A stretch of 64,000 nt of DNA from Polaromonas sp. (GTDB taxonomy: Bacteria > Pseudomonadota > Gammaproteobacteria > Burkholderiales > Burkholderiaceae_C). The notes beneath the pieces were generated by a model that had not been told where the DNA came from, did not search any database, and worked only from the letters and a program-made list of their open reading frames with translations. Location: contig NZ_JAAFGZ010000003.1 in assembly GCF_010365105.1 (NCBI RefSeq), positions 124,001 through 188,000 of the forward strand, read 5' to 3'. This document shows positions 1 to 8,552 of this stretch, in pieces; position 1 is the first letter of the stretch, and each line of letters starts with the position of its first letter. The position numbers and the translations under genes are program-made.

Positions 1-555
1 TTTTTCCGGGCCACCGGCAATGCCGACGGTGCGGCAGCCGCGCGCCTTGGACAAGGCCGCAAACGCGCTGCCGACAGCACCGGTGCCGGCGCTGACCACC
101 ATGGTTTCACCGGCCTTGGGCGCAATGACCTTGACCAGGCCATACCAGGCCGTGACGCCCGGCATGCCGACCGCGCCCAAATAATAGGACAGCGGCACAT
201 GCGCGGTATCGACCTTGCGCAGCGCGCCGGGCTCGTCGGCGTTCACCACGCTGTAATGCTGCCAGCCGCCCATGCCGACCACCTTGTCGCCTGCCTGGAA
301 CTTGGGCGAACGACTTTCCACCACTTCGCCGACGGTGCCGCCGCCCATCACTTCACCCAGCGGCTGCGGTGCGGTGTAGCTTTTGGAGTCATTCATGCGG
401 CCGCGCATGTAGGGGTCAAGGCTGAGGAAATGGTGGCGTACCAGAACCTGGCCGTCCTGCAAGGCAGGGGTTTCAGTGCTGACCAGCTTGAAATTGCTGG
501 CGCTGGCTTCACCGGCGGGCCGGTTGTCGAGCAGGAATTGTTGATTGGCGGGCAT
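1..555 (-). CDS. NADP-dependent oxidoreductase, CurA/YncB-type medium-chain reductase (partial, N-terminal part)
   Basis: The reading frame starts at the ATG ending at 555 and runs off the left edge, so only about 185 N-terminal residues are present. The start MPANQQFLLDNRPAG and the motif DPYMRGRM are typical of the zinc-independent MDR branch that includes YncB/CurA and prostaglandin reductases. The glycine-rich NADPH loop AGTGAVGS is visible near the truncated end. Family members reduce the C=C bond of enones or enoyl compounds with NADPH in the cytoplasm. It lies about 120 bp downstream of the thioesterase, on the same strand, as the last visible gene of the beta-oxidation island. The exact substrate cannot be told. 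Confidence 0.85.
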   Translation of the reverse strand, partial: MPANQQFLLDNRPAGEASASNFKLVSTETPALQDGQVLVRHHFLSLDPYMRGRMNDSKSYTAPQPLGEVMGGGTVGEVVESRSPKFQAGDKVVGMGGWQHYSVVNADEPGALRKVDTAHVPLSYYLGAVGMPGVTAWYGLVKVIAPKAGETMVVSAGTGAVGSAFAALSKARGCRTVGIAGGPEK

Positions 556-601
556 AAAAAATCTCCTTGGGTTGGCTTGTCGTTCTGAAATCAGAATTTA
601 C

Positions 602-666
602 TATGAAATCAATAGCTGTCAGCGCAGGTACAGCATGCGAAAAAGCATGATTTGACCTATAAAAAC
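602..666 (+). repeat. AT-rich interspersed repeat, family A, copy 1 (intergenic)
   Basis: This copy lies between the CurA-type gene and the thioesterase. It shares the order aatagctg, gcgcagg, tgcgaaaaagc, gattt, ataaaaa with copies at 29447, 50887 and 54090. Inside it CATGC-gaaaaa-GCATG can form a small hairpin. It is clearly lower in GC than the surrounding genes. Confidence 0.6.
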
Positions 667-672
667 CGGTTT

Positions 673-1122
673 TCAATCGGTTGAAATCGGGCCACCGGGC
701 GAACCGGACACCTGCGCATTCCCTGCAGTGCCGGCTTGGCGCCTGACGTATTTGAAGGTGCCGGTCGCGTGGGCGCACGCCTGGCCTTTGGCATCGTAAA
801 TCGTGGCTTCGGTAAAAGCCAGCGACGCGGTGCGGTGCATCAGCCGGCCCTTCGCGATGAGCTGGCTGCCGTCGCCCGGCGCGGGCCGCATGAAGCTGGT
901 TTTCATCTCGATGGTGACCACGCCCATGTCTTTTTGCACGCTGCGCGCGGCCACCGCCATGGCCACGTCGAGCAGCGTCATGCAGGCGCCGCCATGGGTG
1001 ACGGCAAAGGAATTGAGGTGTTCGGGCCGGGGCGTGTAGCCAAGCGTTGATTCGCCACCCTCGAACCGTTCGAGCGTGAAGCCCAGCAGCGTGACAAAAG
1101 GAATTTCTGCGCCGAAGTTCAT
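673..1122 (-). CDS. PaaI-type hotdog-fold thioesterase
   Basis: A 149-residue single-domain hotdog protein. The segment THGGACMTLLDVAMA matches the PaaI/YdiI pattern HGG...LxD, where the Asp helps catalysis, and FMRPAPGD is the usual following strand. Such enzymes hydrolyse acyl-CoA or aryl-CoA thioesters in the cytoplasm. In this catabolic cluster it may release CoA from dead-end intermediates. The start at 1122 has GGCAGG upstream. The last 20 residues, rich in Gly and Ser, are a poorly conserved tail. The gap to the upstream SDR gene holds a GC-rich repeat. Confidence 0.85.
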   Translation of the reverse strand: MNFGAEIPFVTLLGFTLERFEGGESTLGYTPRPEHLNSFAVTHGGACMTLLDVAMAVAARSVQKDMGVVTIEMKTSFMRPAPGDGSQLIAKGRLMHRTASLAFTEATIYDAKGQACAHATGTFKYVRRQAGTAGNAQVSGSPGGPISTD

Positions 1123-1158
1123 GACCTGCCTAACAAAATGGAAGCATCACCTTCAACC

Positions 1159-1251
1159 CCGCAGGGGCCGCGGAACCGGCTTTGCCGGGCCGCAGGCGCA
1201 GCGACCCCTTCGGGGGGCAGCGAACCACACGAAGTGGGGAGCGTGGGGGCC
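1159..1251 (-). repeat. GC-rich multi-hairpin repeat, copy 1
   Basis: Read on the minus strand, it begins with ccccacgctccccac a few bases after the SDR stop codon. It then shows the same succession of hairpins as the copies at 13144, 17124, 28438, 37776 and 45640: CCAC..GTGG, CCCC-cga-GGGG, GCSGC..GCSGC and CCGGCaaaGCCGG. It separates the SDR gene from the thioesterase gene. Confidence 0.85.
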
Positions 1252-1255
1252 ATTC

Positions 1256-2047
1256 CTAACCACCCGTGATGACCGACACGCCGCCATCGACCGCCAGCCA
1301 CTGGCCTGTGATGTGCTTGCCGGCATCCGACGCATACAGCACGCACAGACCCTTCAGGTCTTCGTCGTCGCCCAGACGGCCCAGCGGCGCATGGGCAGCT
1401 AGCTTTTCCTCGCCCATGGCCTTGAGCGTGCCCACCGTCATGCGGCTGGGGAAAAAGCCCGGGCAAATCGCATTCACGGTGATCTGGTTCACGCCCCATT
1501 CACAGGCCAGCGCGCGGGTGAAATTGATGACTGCGCCCTTGGACGTGTTGTAGGCAATGGTGGTCATGCCGCGCGGGTTGCCGCCCAGGCCGGCAATCGA
1601 CGCCACATTGATGATGCGGCCGCTCTTGCGCGGAATCATGCTGTGCTTGGCGATGTGCTGCGACAAGATGAAGTAGCCGCGCACGTTGAGGTTCATCACC
1701 TTGTCCCAGGCATCGACCGGATGGTCTTCGGCGGGAGCCCCCCAGGCGGCGCCGGCGTTGTTGACCAGAATGTCCACATGGCCGAAACGCTTGATGGTTT
1801 CATCGGCCAGAGCGCGGATGTCAGCCTCTTTGGAGCAGTCGGCGGCAATCCAGTCCACGTCGATGCCGGCGGCCTTCAGCACGGCGGCGGACTCCTCCAG
1901 GTCTTCGGCCTTGCGGGAACTGAGCATGACGCGGGCGCCTGCTTCACCAAGCGCCTGTGCCAGTTGCAGGCCCAGGCCACGCGAGCCGCCGGTAACAAGT
2001 GCGGTTTTGCCCTTGAGGTCGAAAAGTTGCTGGATGGTACGGGTCAT
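1256..2047 (-). CDS. SDR family NAD(P)-dependent oxidoreductase
   Basis: A classical short-chain dehydrogenase/reductase of 263 residues. It has the cofactor loop TGGSRGLG near residue 19, NNAG near residue 96, and the catalytic YNTSKG with Ser in the preceding NVASIAG strand. The C-terminal DGG is the usual quinone- or acyl-reductase ending. A clear AAGGAG lies 9 bases before the ATG. It probably oxidises or reduces a hydroxyacyl or alcohol intermediate of the neighbouring beta-oxidation genes. Related clusters annotate it as gluconate 5-dehydrogenase-like or 3-oxoacyl-ACP reductase-like, so the substrate stays open. Confidence 0.9.
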   Translation of the reverse strand: MTRTIQQLFDLKGKTALVTGGSRGLGLQLAQALGEAGARVMLSSRKAEDLEESAAVLKAAGIDVDWIAADCSKEADIRALADETIKRFGHVDILVNNAGAAWGAPAEDHPVDAWDKVMNLNVRGYFILSQHIAKHSMIPRKSGRIINVASIAGLGGNPRGMTTIAYNTSKGAVINFTRALACEWGVNQITVNAICPGFFPSRMTVGTLKAMGEEKLAAHAPLGRLGDDEDLKGLCVLYASDAGKHITGQWLAVDGGVSVITGG

Positions 2048-2106
2048 GGATCAGTCTCCTTGCAGGGTTTGTTGAATTTCGTAGTCGGACGGGTTCAAAA
2101 CAGGCA

Positions 2107-2331
2107 TCATTCTTTAATTTTCGAACGTATATAGATCAGGAAAAAGCCGATGGCCGCTGCCAGCGCGCCGCCCATCATCATCAGCCAGCCCGTGTCCTCG
2201 TCGCTGCGCTCGACCCAGACGCCCCAGACCAGGGCCAGCAGTCCACCATAGATCAATATCCAGGTCAGCGCACCCAGGCGTGCCAGGGATTTATTGATCT
2301 CGGCTCCAGCCGATTTCTTGAAATAGCCCAT
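2107..2331 (-). CDS. Small two-helix membrane protein of unknown function
   Basis: This 74-residue protein has two predicted transmembrane helices, around residues 20-40 and 48-67, and a basic C-terminus (RSKIKE). Its ATG overlaps the stop of the upstream acyl-CoA dehydrogenase (TGATG), so the two are probably translationally coupled. I do not recognise a named family. The tight coupling suggests a role linked to the acyl-CoA dehydrogenase or to the membrane side of this pathway, but that is inference only. Confidence 0.7.
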   Translation of the reverse strand: MGYFKKSAGAEINKSLARLGALTWILIYGGLLALVWGVWVERSDEDTGWLMMMGGALAAAIGFFLIYIRSKIKE

Positions 2332-4163
2332 CAGAAAGACGCTTCAGGAAAGTCGGCACATGTGCGGTCGCGGTTGCAGACCACCTGAAGCCAGGCGGCT
2401 GTTTTTGGCAGCTCATAATGGTAAAAGTAGCGCATTGCGCCCATCCTGCCTGTATTTTCAGCTATTGATTGTGTAGCATCCGACGCTTGCACGGCCAGCG
2501 CCACGTCCAGCCATATCCAGGCCAGTACGGTATGGCCGAAAGCCTGCATATAGGGCACGGCATTGGCCAGCGCATCGCCGGGTTCGCCTGTGGCCCAGGC
2601 CGCCCGTGTGGCTTCGCGGACTTGTTCCAGCGCTTCGGCCAGCGCATCGGCATGGGTGGCGAGCTCGGGCAGGTGGCTGGCACGGGCGGCCGTGGCCGTG
2701 ATTCGCGCGGCCAGCAGTTCAAGGCCCCGACCGCCTTCCATCAGCACCTTGCGGCCCAGCAGATCCATCGCCTGAATGCCGTGCGTGCCTTCGTGGATCA
2801 TGTTCAGCCGGTTGTCGCGCCAGTACTGCTCGACCGGAAAATCGCGCGTGTAGCCGTAGCCGCCAAGCACCTGGATCGCCAGCGAATTGGCTTCGAGGCA
2901 CCATTCGCTGGGCCAGCTCTTGGCGATGGGCGTCAGCACTTCGAGCAGCAGCCGCGCCTCGTCGGCCGCCTGCGGGGCGGCGGTGTGCTGCTCATCGACC
3001 AGCCGGGCGCAGTAGAGTTCGAGCGCCAGCGCACCCTCGCAGTACGACTTTTGCGCCAGCAGCATGCGCTTGACATCGGCATGCTCGATGATGCGGCTTT
3101 GTGGAGCGGAAGCGTCCTTGCCGGCGCCCGTCATGGGCCGGCCCTGCGGCCGGTTCCTGGCGTAGTCGAGCGACGCGTGATAGCCCGCCATGCCGAGCAT
3201 GGTGGCCGCCATGCCGATGGCGATGCGCGCCTCGTTCATCATGTGGAACATGCAGCGCAGGCCTTCATGCGGCTTGCCGACGAGATAGCCGACCGCGCCG
3301 GCCTCTCCATTGACGGGGTACTTGCCTTCGCCAAAGTTAAGCAGCGTGTTGGTCGTGCCGCGCCAGCCGAGCTTGTGGTTGAGCCCCGCCAGCGCCACGT
3401 CGTTGCGAACGCCGGTCAATTCGCCGTCGTTACCGACCAGCTTCTTGGGCACGATGAACAGCGATATGCCTTTGGTGCCGGGGATCAGGCGACCGTCGGC
3501 GCCGGGAATCTTGGCCAGCACCAGGTGGATGATGTTGTCGGTCAGCTCGTGCTCGCCGGCCGAAATCCACATCTTGTTGCCCTTGAGGCGATAGCGCGGG
3601 CCAAGCGGGTCGGACTCGAAATCAGCGCCGTCGGGCAGCGCACGCGTGGTGATGTCGCTCAGCGAGGAACCGGCCTGCGGCTCCGATAGACACATAGTTC
3701 CCGAAAAACGGCCTGAAAATTCGTTTTTGGCGAACACGTCCTTTTGCATCGGCGTGCCATGCACCATCAGCAAATTGGCATTGCCCGTGGTCAGCAGGCT
3801 GGACCCCATGCTGACCGACGCCATGGCAAAAAAAGCGTTGGCGGCGGCTTCGACCGTGTAAGGCAGTTGCATGCCGCCAACGTTGTAGTCCTGCGCGGCG
3901 CCAAGCATGCCCGACGCGGCATAAGCCTTTTGCGCATCGTGCGTGGCTTGCGGCAGGATGACTTTTTCACCGTCAAACTGCGGCTCCTGCGTATCGACCA
4001 GGCGGTTGAACGGCGCGTATTTCTCGCGCGCGATGCGCTCGCAGGTGTCGAACACCGCATCAAAGGTTTCACGGCTGTGGTCGGCAAAGCGCTCGCGCTG
4101 GTTGAGCGATTCGGCGCCCAGCCAGGGGTAGAGCAGAAAATCGATGGTGGAACGAAGGCTCAT
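2331..4163 (-). CDS. Acyl-CoA dehydrogenase (long form, about 610 residues)
   Basis: An FAD-dependent acyl-CoA dehydrogenase of the large (about 600-residue) class with an extra C-terminal domain. It catalyses the first step of beta-oxidation and passes electrons to ETF. The flavin/substrate segment MCLSEPQAGSSLSD and the downstream LGGYGYTRDFPVEQYWRDNRLNMIHEGTHGIQ stretch are diagnostic; the Glu of HEGTHG is in the expected region for the catalytic base of this class. I placed the start at 4163 (MSLRSTIDF) because GAGG lies 8 bases upstream; 14 further in-frame codons upstream lack support. Near the C-terminus (nt 2447-2486) a short stretch containing aatcaatagctg resembles the core of repeat family A and encodes the atypical segment QASDATQSIAENTG. 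Confidence 0.93.
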   Translation of the reverse strand: MSLRSTIDFLLYPWLGAESLNQRERFADHSRETFDAVFDTCERIAREKYAPFNRLVDTQEPQFDGEKVILPQATHDAQKAYAASGMLGAAQDYNVGGMQLPYTVEAAANAFFAMASVSMGSSLLTTGNANLLMVHGTPMQKDVFAKNEFSGRFSGTMCLSEPQAGSSLSDITTRALPDGADFESDPLGPRYRLKGNKMWISAGEHELTDNIIHLVLAKIPGADGRLIPGTKGISLFIVPKKLVGNDGELTGVRNDVALAGLNHKLGWRGTTNTLLNFGEGKYPVNGEAGAVGYLVGKPHEGLRCMFHMMNEARIAIGMAATMLGMAGYHASLDYARNRPQGRPMTGAGKDASAPQSRIIEHADVKRMLLAQKSYCEGALALELYCARLVDEQHTAAPQAADEARLLLEVLTPIAKSWPSEWCLEANSLAIQVLGGYGYTRDFPVEQYWRDNRLNMIHEGTHGIQAMDLLGRKVLMEGGRGLELLAARITATAARASHLPELATHADALAEALEQVREATRAAWATGEPGDALANAVPYMQAFGHTVLAWIWLDVALAVQASDATQSIAENTGRMGAMRYFYHYELPKTAAWLQVVCNRDRTCADFPEASF

Positions 4164-4303
4164 GGGGTGATCCTCAAGGCAAGGGCTGCAGCGCAAACCG
4201 GACACCGAAGATGCGAAGATTTCGCAAAAAGTTACAAAAACCCAATGAGGCCAGGCTTTGCAATTTCTTCGGCGTGCCGGACAGGTTTGTTGCCAAGCCG
4301 GTT

Positions 4304-5479
4304 TTACAGCACTTCAAAAATACCCGCAGCGCCCATTCCGCCGCCAATGCACATGGTCACGCAGACATGCCTGGCACCGCGCCGCTTGCCTTCGATCAGC
4401 GCATGGCCGGTCAGGCGCTGGCCGGTGACGCCGTAGGGGTGGCCGACGGCAATCGCGCCGCCGTTGACATTGAGCCGGTCCATGGGAATGCCCAGCTTGT
4501 CGGCGCAATACAGCACCTGCACGGCAAAGGCTTCATTCAGCTCCCACAGATCAATGTCGCTGACCTTCAAGCCCAGCTTGGCCAGCACCTTGGGAATGGC
4601 AAACACCGGGCCGATGCCCATTTCGTCAGGCTCGCAGCCGGCGACGGCAAACCCCAGGAAGCGGCCCAGCGGCGCCAGGCCCTTGCGTTCGGCGGTTTTC
4701 TCGTCCATCACCACCACCGCGCCGCCGCCGTCCGAGAACTGGCTGGCATTGCCGGCCGAAATCAGGCCGCCGGGAATGGCAGAGCGCAGGCCGCTGATGC
4801 CTTCCTGGGTGGTGCCGGCGCGAATACCCTCGTCCTGGCTCACGGTGACCTGTTTGGTCATCAAGCCCATGACCTTGTCGGCGACGCCCATGGTCACGGT
4901 GATGGGCGCAATCTCGGCCTCGAACAGGCCGGCGGCCAGCGCAGCCGTGGCTTTTTGCTGGCTGGCGGCGCCGTATTCGTCCATGCGCTCGCGGCTGATT
5001 TCATAGCGCTTGGCGACCTGCTCGGCGGTCTGCAGCATGTTCCAGTAAATCTCGGGCTTGTTCTTGAGCAACCAGTCTTCACGCGCCATGTGGGTGTTCA
5101 TTTCCTGCTGGACACAGGAAATACTTTCAACGCCACCGGCGACAAAAATATCAGCCTCGCCGGCAATGATGCGTTGCGACGCCAGCGCAATCGCCTGCAA
5201 GCCGGAGGAGCAAAAGCGGTTTACGGTCATGCCAGAGACAGTGACAGGGCAACCGGCACGCAGGGCAATCTGGCGCGCAATGTTGTAGCCCGTTGCACCT
5301 TCAGGGTTGGCGCAGCCGATGATGACGTCGTCGACTTCACCGGCTTCGATGCCGGCGCGTGCAATGGCATGCTGGACGGCATGGCCGCCCAGTGTGGCAC
5401 CGTGCGTCATGTTGAAAGCGCCCTTCCAGCTCTTGGCCAGAGGGGTGCGTGCGGTGGAAACAATTACAGCTGAAGTCAT
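4304..5479 (-). CDS. Acetyl-CoA C-acyltransferase (thiolase)
   Basis: A 391-residue degradative-type thiolase. The nucleophilic Cys is C90 in NRFCSSGLQ, the His is in [11 protein letters not shown], and the second Cys is in [11 protein letters not shown]. It cleaves 3-ketoacyl-CoA with CoA to acetyl-CoA and a shortened acyl-CoA. It lies 41 bp after the multifunctional hydratase/dehydrogenase gene, and the two together supply steps 2 to 4 of beta-oxidation. The dehydrogenase of step 1 follows 140 bp downstream. Confidence 0.95.
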   Translation of the reverse strand: MTSAVIVSTARTPLAKSWKGAFNMTHGATLGGHAVQHAIARAGIEAGEVDDVIIGCANPEGATGYNIARQIALRAGCPVTVSGMTVNRFCSSGLQAIALASQRIIAGEADIFVAGGVESISCVQQEMNTHMAREDWLLKNKPEIYWNMLQTAEQVAKRYEISRERMDEYGAASQQKATAALAAGLFEAEIAPITVTMGVADKVMGLMTKQVTVSQDEGIRAGTTQEGISGLRSAIPGGLISAGNASQFSDGGGAVVVMDEKTAERKGLAPLGRFLGFAVAGCEPDEMGIGPVFAIPKVLAKLGLKVSDIDLWELNEAFAVQVLYCADKLGIPMDRLNVNGGAIAVGHPYGVTGQRLTGHALIEGKRRGARHVCVTMCIGGGMGAAGIFEVL

Positions 5480-5520
5480 GAAAATCTCCGAATAGGGGCT
5501 TGGGCGTTAGGGGCAGCGGA

Positions 5521-7620
5521 TCAGTTGAAGGATTTGCCTTCAGCGGCCAGCCGGGCCAGCAGCGGCGCGGGCTGCCAGAAACTGGCATCGTCCAGCGGAT
5601 TCCTGGCAAAGCGCTTCATCGCCTGCACCACGTTAAAGAGGCCCACCTGGTCGGCGTACAGCATCGGGCCGCCCCGGTAGAGCGGAAAGCCGTAGCCCAT
5701 CAAATACACCATGTCGATGTCGCTGGCCTTGGAGGCAATGCCTTCTTCGAGGATGTGCGCGCCTTCATTGACCAGCGAATACACCAGCCGCTGGACGATT
5801 TCCTCATCCGAAATCTTGCGCGGCGTGATGCCCAGCGAGGCGCGGTGATCCTCGATCATCCTGACCACTTCCGCATTGGGAATGGCGTCGCGTTTGCCGG
5901 CCGCGTAGTCGTACCAGCCAGCGCCGGTTTTTTGGCCAAAGCGGCCTTTCTCGCACAGCAGGTCAGCGGTCTTGCTGTACTTCATGCCTGGTTTTTCCTG
6001 GTAGCGGCGCTTGCGAATCGCCCAGCCAATGTCGTTACCTGCCAGGTCGCCCATGCGGAACGGCCCCATAGCAAAGCCGAATTTCTCAATCGCCTTGTCC
6101 ACCTGCGCCGGCGTGCAGCCCTCGTCGAGCAAAAAGCCACCCTGCCGGCCGTACTGCTCAATCATGCGGTTGCCGATGAAACCATCGCACACGCCCGAGA
6201 CCACGGCCGTCTTGCGGATTTTCTTGGCAACGGCCATGACCGTGGCCATGACGTCCTTGGCGGTCTTGTCGCCTCGCACCACTTCGAGCAGCTTCATGAT
6301 GTTGGCCGGGCTGAAGAAATGCAGGCCGACCACGTCCTCGGGACGCTTGGTGAACGAGGCGATCTGGTTCAGGTCCAGCGTGGAGGTGTTGGAGGCCAGA
6401 ATCGCACCAGGCTTCATCACACGGTCGAGTTCAGTGAAAACTTTTTCCTTGACGCCCATTTCTTCGAACACGGCTTCGATCACCATGTCGGCATCGGACA
6501 GGTCGTCGTAGCTCAGCGTGGTGCTGAGCAGGCTCATGCGCTGCTCGTACTTGTCCTGCTTGAGCTTGCCTTTCTTGACCTGCGATTCGTAGTTTTTGCG
6601 AATCGTGGCAATGCCCCGGTCCAGTGCATCCTGCTTCATCTCCAGCATCTTGACGGGAATGCCGGCGTTCAGGAAATTCATGGCAATGCCGCCACCCATG
6701 GTGCCGGCGCCAATGACGGCAATCGAATTGATTTCACGTTTTGGCGTGTCGGCAGGCACGTCGGGAATTTTGGATGCTGCACGCTCGGCCATGAAGATAT
6801 GGCGCAGCGCGCGGCTTTCGGGCGTGAACATCAGGCTGGTGAAGAACTCGCGCTCAATGCGCATGCCTTCGTCAAATTTCTGCTTCGTCGCTGCTTCCAC
6901 CGCATCGACGCACTTGAGCGGTGCGGGGAAATTCTTCGCCATGCCCTTGACCATGTTGCGCGCGAACTGGAAATAGGCATCGCCGTTGCGGTGCTTGCAC
7001 GGCAGGTCGCGCACCAGCGGCAGCGGGCGGGTGTCGGCAATCGCCTGGGCAAAGGCAAATGCCTCGTCGGCCAGCGTCTCAGGCGACGAGGCCATCTTGT
7101 CAAACAGCTTCTGGCCCGGAATTTGCGCCAGCATTTCGCTCTTGACCGGCTCGCCGCTGACGATCATGTTCAGTGCCGGCTCGACGCCCAGGGCGCGCGG
7201 CAAACGCTGGGTGCCGCCCGCGCCCGGCAGCAGGCCGAGCTTGACTTCCGGCAGCGCCACGCTGCAGCCTGGTGCGGCAATGCGGTAATGGCATCCCAGC
7301 GCCAGTTCCAGACCACCACCCATGCAGACCGAATGAATCGCGGCCACCACCGGCTTGGACGAATTTTCAACTGCCAGGATGACGCTCAGCAGATTGGGTT
7401 CCTGCATGGCCTTGGGCGAGCCGAACTCCTTGATGTCGGCGCCGCCCGAAAAGGCCTTGCCGGCGCCGGTGATGATGATGGACTTGACGGCCATGTCGTC
7501 GTTGGCCTTTTGCAGGTCGTTCGTGATGCTCAGCCGTGTGGCATGGCCCAGGCCGTTGACGGGCGGATTGCTCAGGGTGATGACTGCCACCGAGCCGTGA
7601 ACTTCGTAGAGGGTTGTCAT
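5521..7620 (-). CDS. Multifunctional enoyl-CoA hydratase / 3-hydroxyacyl-CoA dehydrogenase (FadB/FadJ type)
   Basis: A 699-residue fusion. Residues 1-190 form a crotonase domain with the two active-site Glu regions GGGLELALG and PEVKLGLLPGAGG. Residues about 295-475 form the NAD-binding 3-hydroxyacyl-CoA dehydrogenase domain, with the loop GAGTMGGG at 304-311. Two C-terminal HCDH helical domains follow. It hydrates enoyl-CoA and oxidises the 3-hydroxyacyl-CoA. The length agrees with the short FadJ-like forms common in Burkholderiales. A TetR-type palindrome lies about 90 bp upstream of the start. The thiolase gene follows at once, so the two probably form an alpha2beta2 complex or at least one operon. 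Confidence 0.94.
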   Translation of the reverse strand: MTTLYEVHGSVAVITLSNPPVNGLGHATRLSITNDLQKANDDMAVKSIIITGAGKAFSGGADIKEFGSPKAMQEPNLLSVILAVENSSKPVVAAIHSVCMGGGLELALGCHYRIAAPGCSVALPEVKLGLLPGAGGTQRLPRALGVEPALNMIVSGEPVKSEMLAQIPGQKLFDKMASSPETLADEAFAFAQAIADTRPLPLVRDLPCKHRNGDAYFQFARNMVKGMAKNFPAPLKCVDAVEAATKQKFDEGMRIEREFFTSLMFTPESRALRHIFMAERAASKIPDVPADTPKREINSIAVIGAGTMGGGIAMNFLNAGIPVKMLEMKQDALDRGIATIRKNYESQVKKGKLKQDKYEQRMSLLSTTLSYDDLSDADMVIEAVFEEMGVKEKVFTELDRVMKPGAILASNTSTLDLNQIASFTKRPEDVVGLHFFSPANIMKLLEVVRGDKTAKDVMATVMAVAKKIRKTAVVSGVCDGFIGNRMIEQYGRQGGFLLDEGCTPAQVDKAIEKFGFAMGPFRMGDLAGNDIGWAIRKRRYQEKPGMKYSKTADLLCEKGRFGQKTGAGWYDYAAGKRDAIPNAEVVRMIEDHRASLGITPRKISDEEIVQRLVYSLVNEGAHILEEGIASKASDIDMVYLMGYGFPLYRGGPMLYADQVGLFNVVQAMKRFARNPLDDASFWQPAPLLARLAAEGKSFN

Positions 7621-7706
7621 TGCGATTGTCTTTCCTTGATTGAAATTTCAGTGGTGAGGCAACGGCCAGCAAACAGCACCGTGGCGGGCAACTGGCAAGC
7701 GCCAGG

Positions 7707-7728
7707 AAAATAGTACGACCGTTCTTTT
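7707..7728. promoter_or_regulatory. TetR-family-type operator palindrome upstream of the FadB-like gene
   Basis: The core AGTACGACCGTTCT is an imperfect inverted repeat flanked by A and T tracts. An almost identical site, AGTACGGTCGTTCT with the same flanks, lies at 22692-22713 before the lipoprotein hydrolase. Palindromes of the AGAACGnnCGTTCT type are common operators of TetR-family fatty-acid regulators. The regulator itself is not in the window. Confidence 0.55.
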
Positions 7729-7819
7729 CTTATTGTAGGGAGGCTTGCGGGAGTCACTAAGCGCGAAAGATACGGGTTTACCCGGTTTTTGTCCCAGCCG
7801 TGACAAACCCGCCAGATTC

Positions 7820-8551
7820 TTACACCTCCAGCCACTCCTTTCGGATATAGGCATCGGCGCGCAGGCTGTCAGGCGTGCCGTCGAACACAATGCTGCCGTG
7901 GCCCATGACCAGCGCCCGGTCCGAAATGGCCATGGCGATCGTCAGTTTCTGCTCGATCAACAGCACCGAAATACCTTTGGCCTTCAGGGTTTGAAGGTAC
8001 TGGCCGACCAGCTCGACGATCTTGGGCGCCAGGCCTTCGGTCGGCTCGTCGATGATGATCAGGTCCGGGTCGCCCATCAGCGTGCGGCACAGCGTGAGCA
8101 TCTGCTGCTCGCCGCCTGACAGCACGCCCGCTTCGGTGTGCTGGCGCTCGCGCAGCCGGGGGAACAGCGCATACATGTCGTCGAACGACCAGCGCGAGCC
8201 CTTGCCCGAACCCTTCTGGCCGAGCAACAGGTTCTGGTACACGGTGAGCTTGGGAAAAATGTCGCGGTTCTCGGGCACGTAACCCAAGCCCAGATGGGCA
8301 ATCTGGTAGGCCTTCCTGCCGACGATTTCTGCATTTTTCCAGAGGATGGAACCCTTGCAATCGACCAGCCCCATGATGGCCTTGGCAGTGGTCGAACGGC
8401 CAGAGCCATTGCGTCCCAGCAGGGCGACAATTTCACCCGGCCGGACGTCGAAAGAAACGCCATGCAACACGTGGCTCTTGCCGTAATAGGCATGGAGGTC
8501 GGTGAGTTTGAGCATGGAAGAGGCGACGCTGCCTTTGAGGTCATGTTGCAT
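7820..8551 (-). CDS. livF: ABC transporter ATP-binding protein, LivF type
   Basis: The second ATPase of a branched-chain-amino-acid-type (HAAT) uptake system, about 243 residues. The start at 8551 (MQHDLKGS) follows the livG stop after a single base, so the longer in-frame extension into livG is not needed. The signature LSGGEQQ and Walker B LIIIDEP are intact, but the Walker A reads GRNGSGRST: the normally invariant Lys is Arg (codon at 8396-8398). LivF proteins pair with LivG to drive import. In this context the substrate is more likely an organic acid or fatty/aromatic acid than leucine. Confidence 0.92.
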   Translation of the reverse strand: MQHDLKGSVASSMLKLTDLHAYYGKSHVLHGVSFDVRPGEIVALLGRNGSGRSTTAKAIMGLVDCKGSILWKNAEIVGRKAYQIAHLGLGYVPENRDIFPKLTVYQNLLLGQKGSGKGSRWSFDDMYALFPRLRERQHTEAGVLSGGEQQMLTLCRTLMGDPDLIIIDEPTEGLAPKIVELVGQYLQTLKAKGISVLLIEQKLTIAMAISDRALVMGHGSIVFDGTPDSLRADAYIRKEWLEV

Positions 8552-8552
8552 G

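Noticed and set aside
5500..7713. Very long plus-strand open frame opposite the FadB-like gene, and similar long antisense frames opposite smc, glnD and purL
   Set aside because: Typical shadow frames of GC-rich coding DNA; no ribosome sites, no recognisable domains, and strong coding motifs on the other strand.
7757..7815. Possible terminator behind livF
   Set aside because: The arms (GGGTTTGTC / GACAAAAACC) pair only with bulges and there is no T-run.
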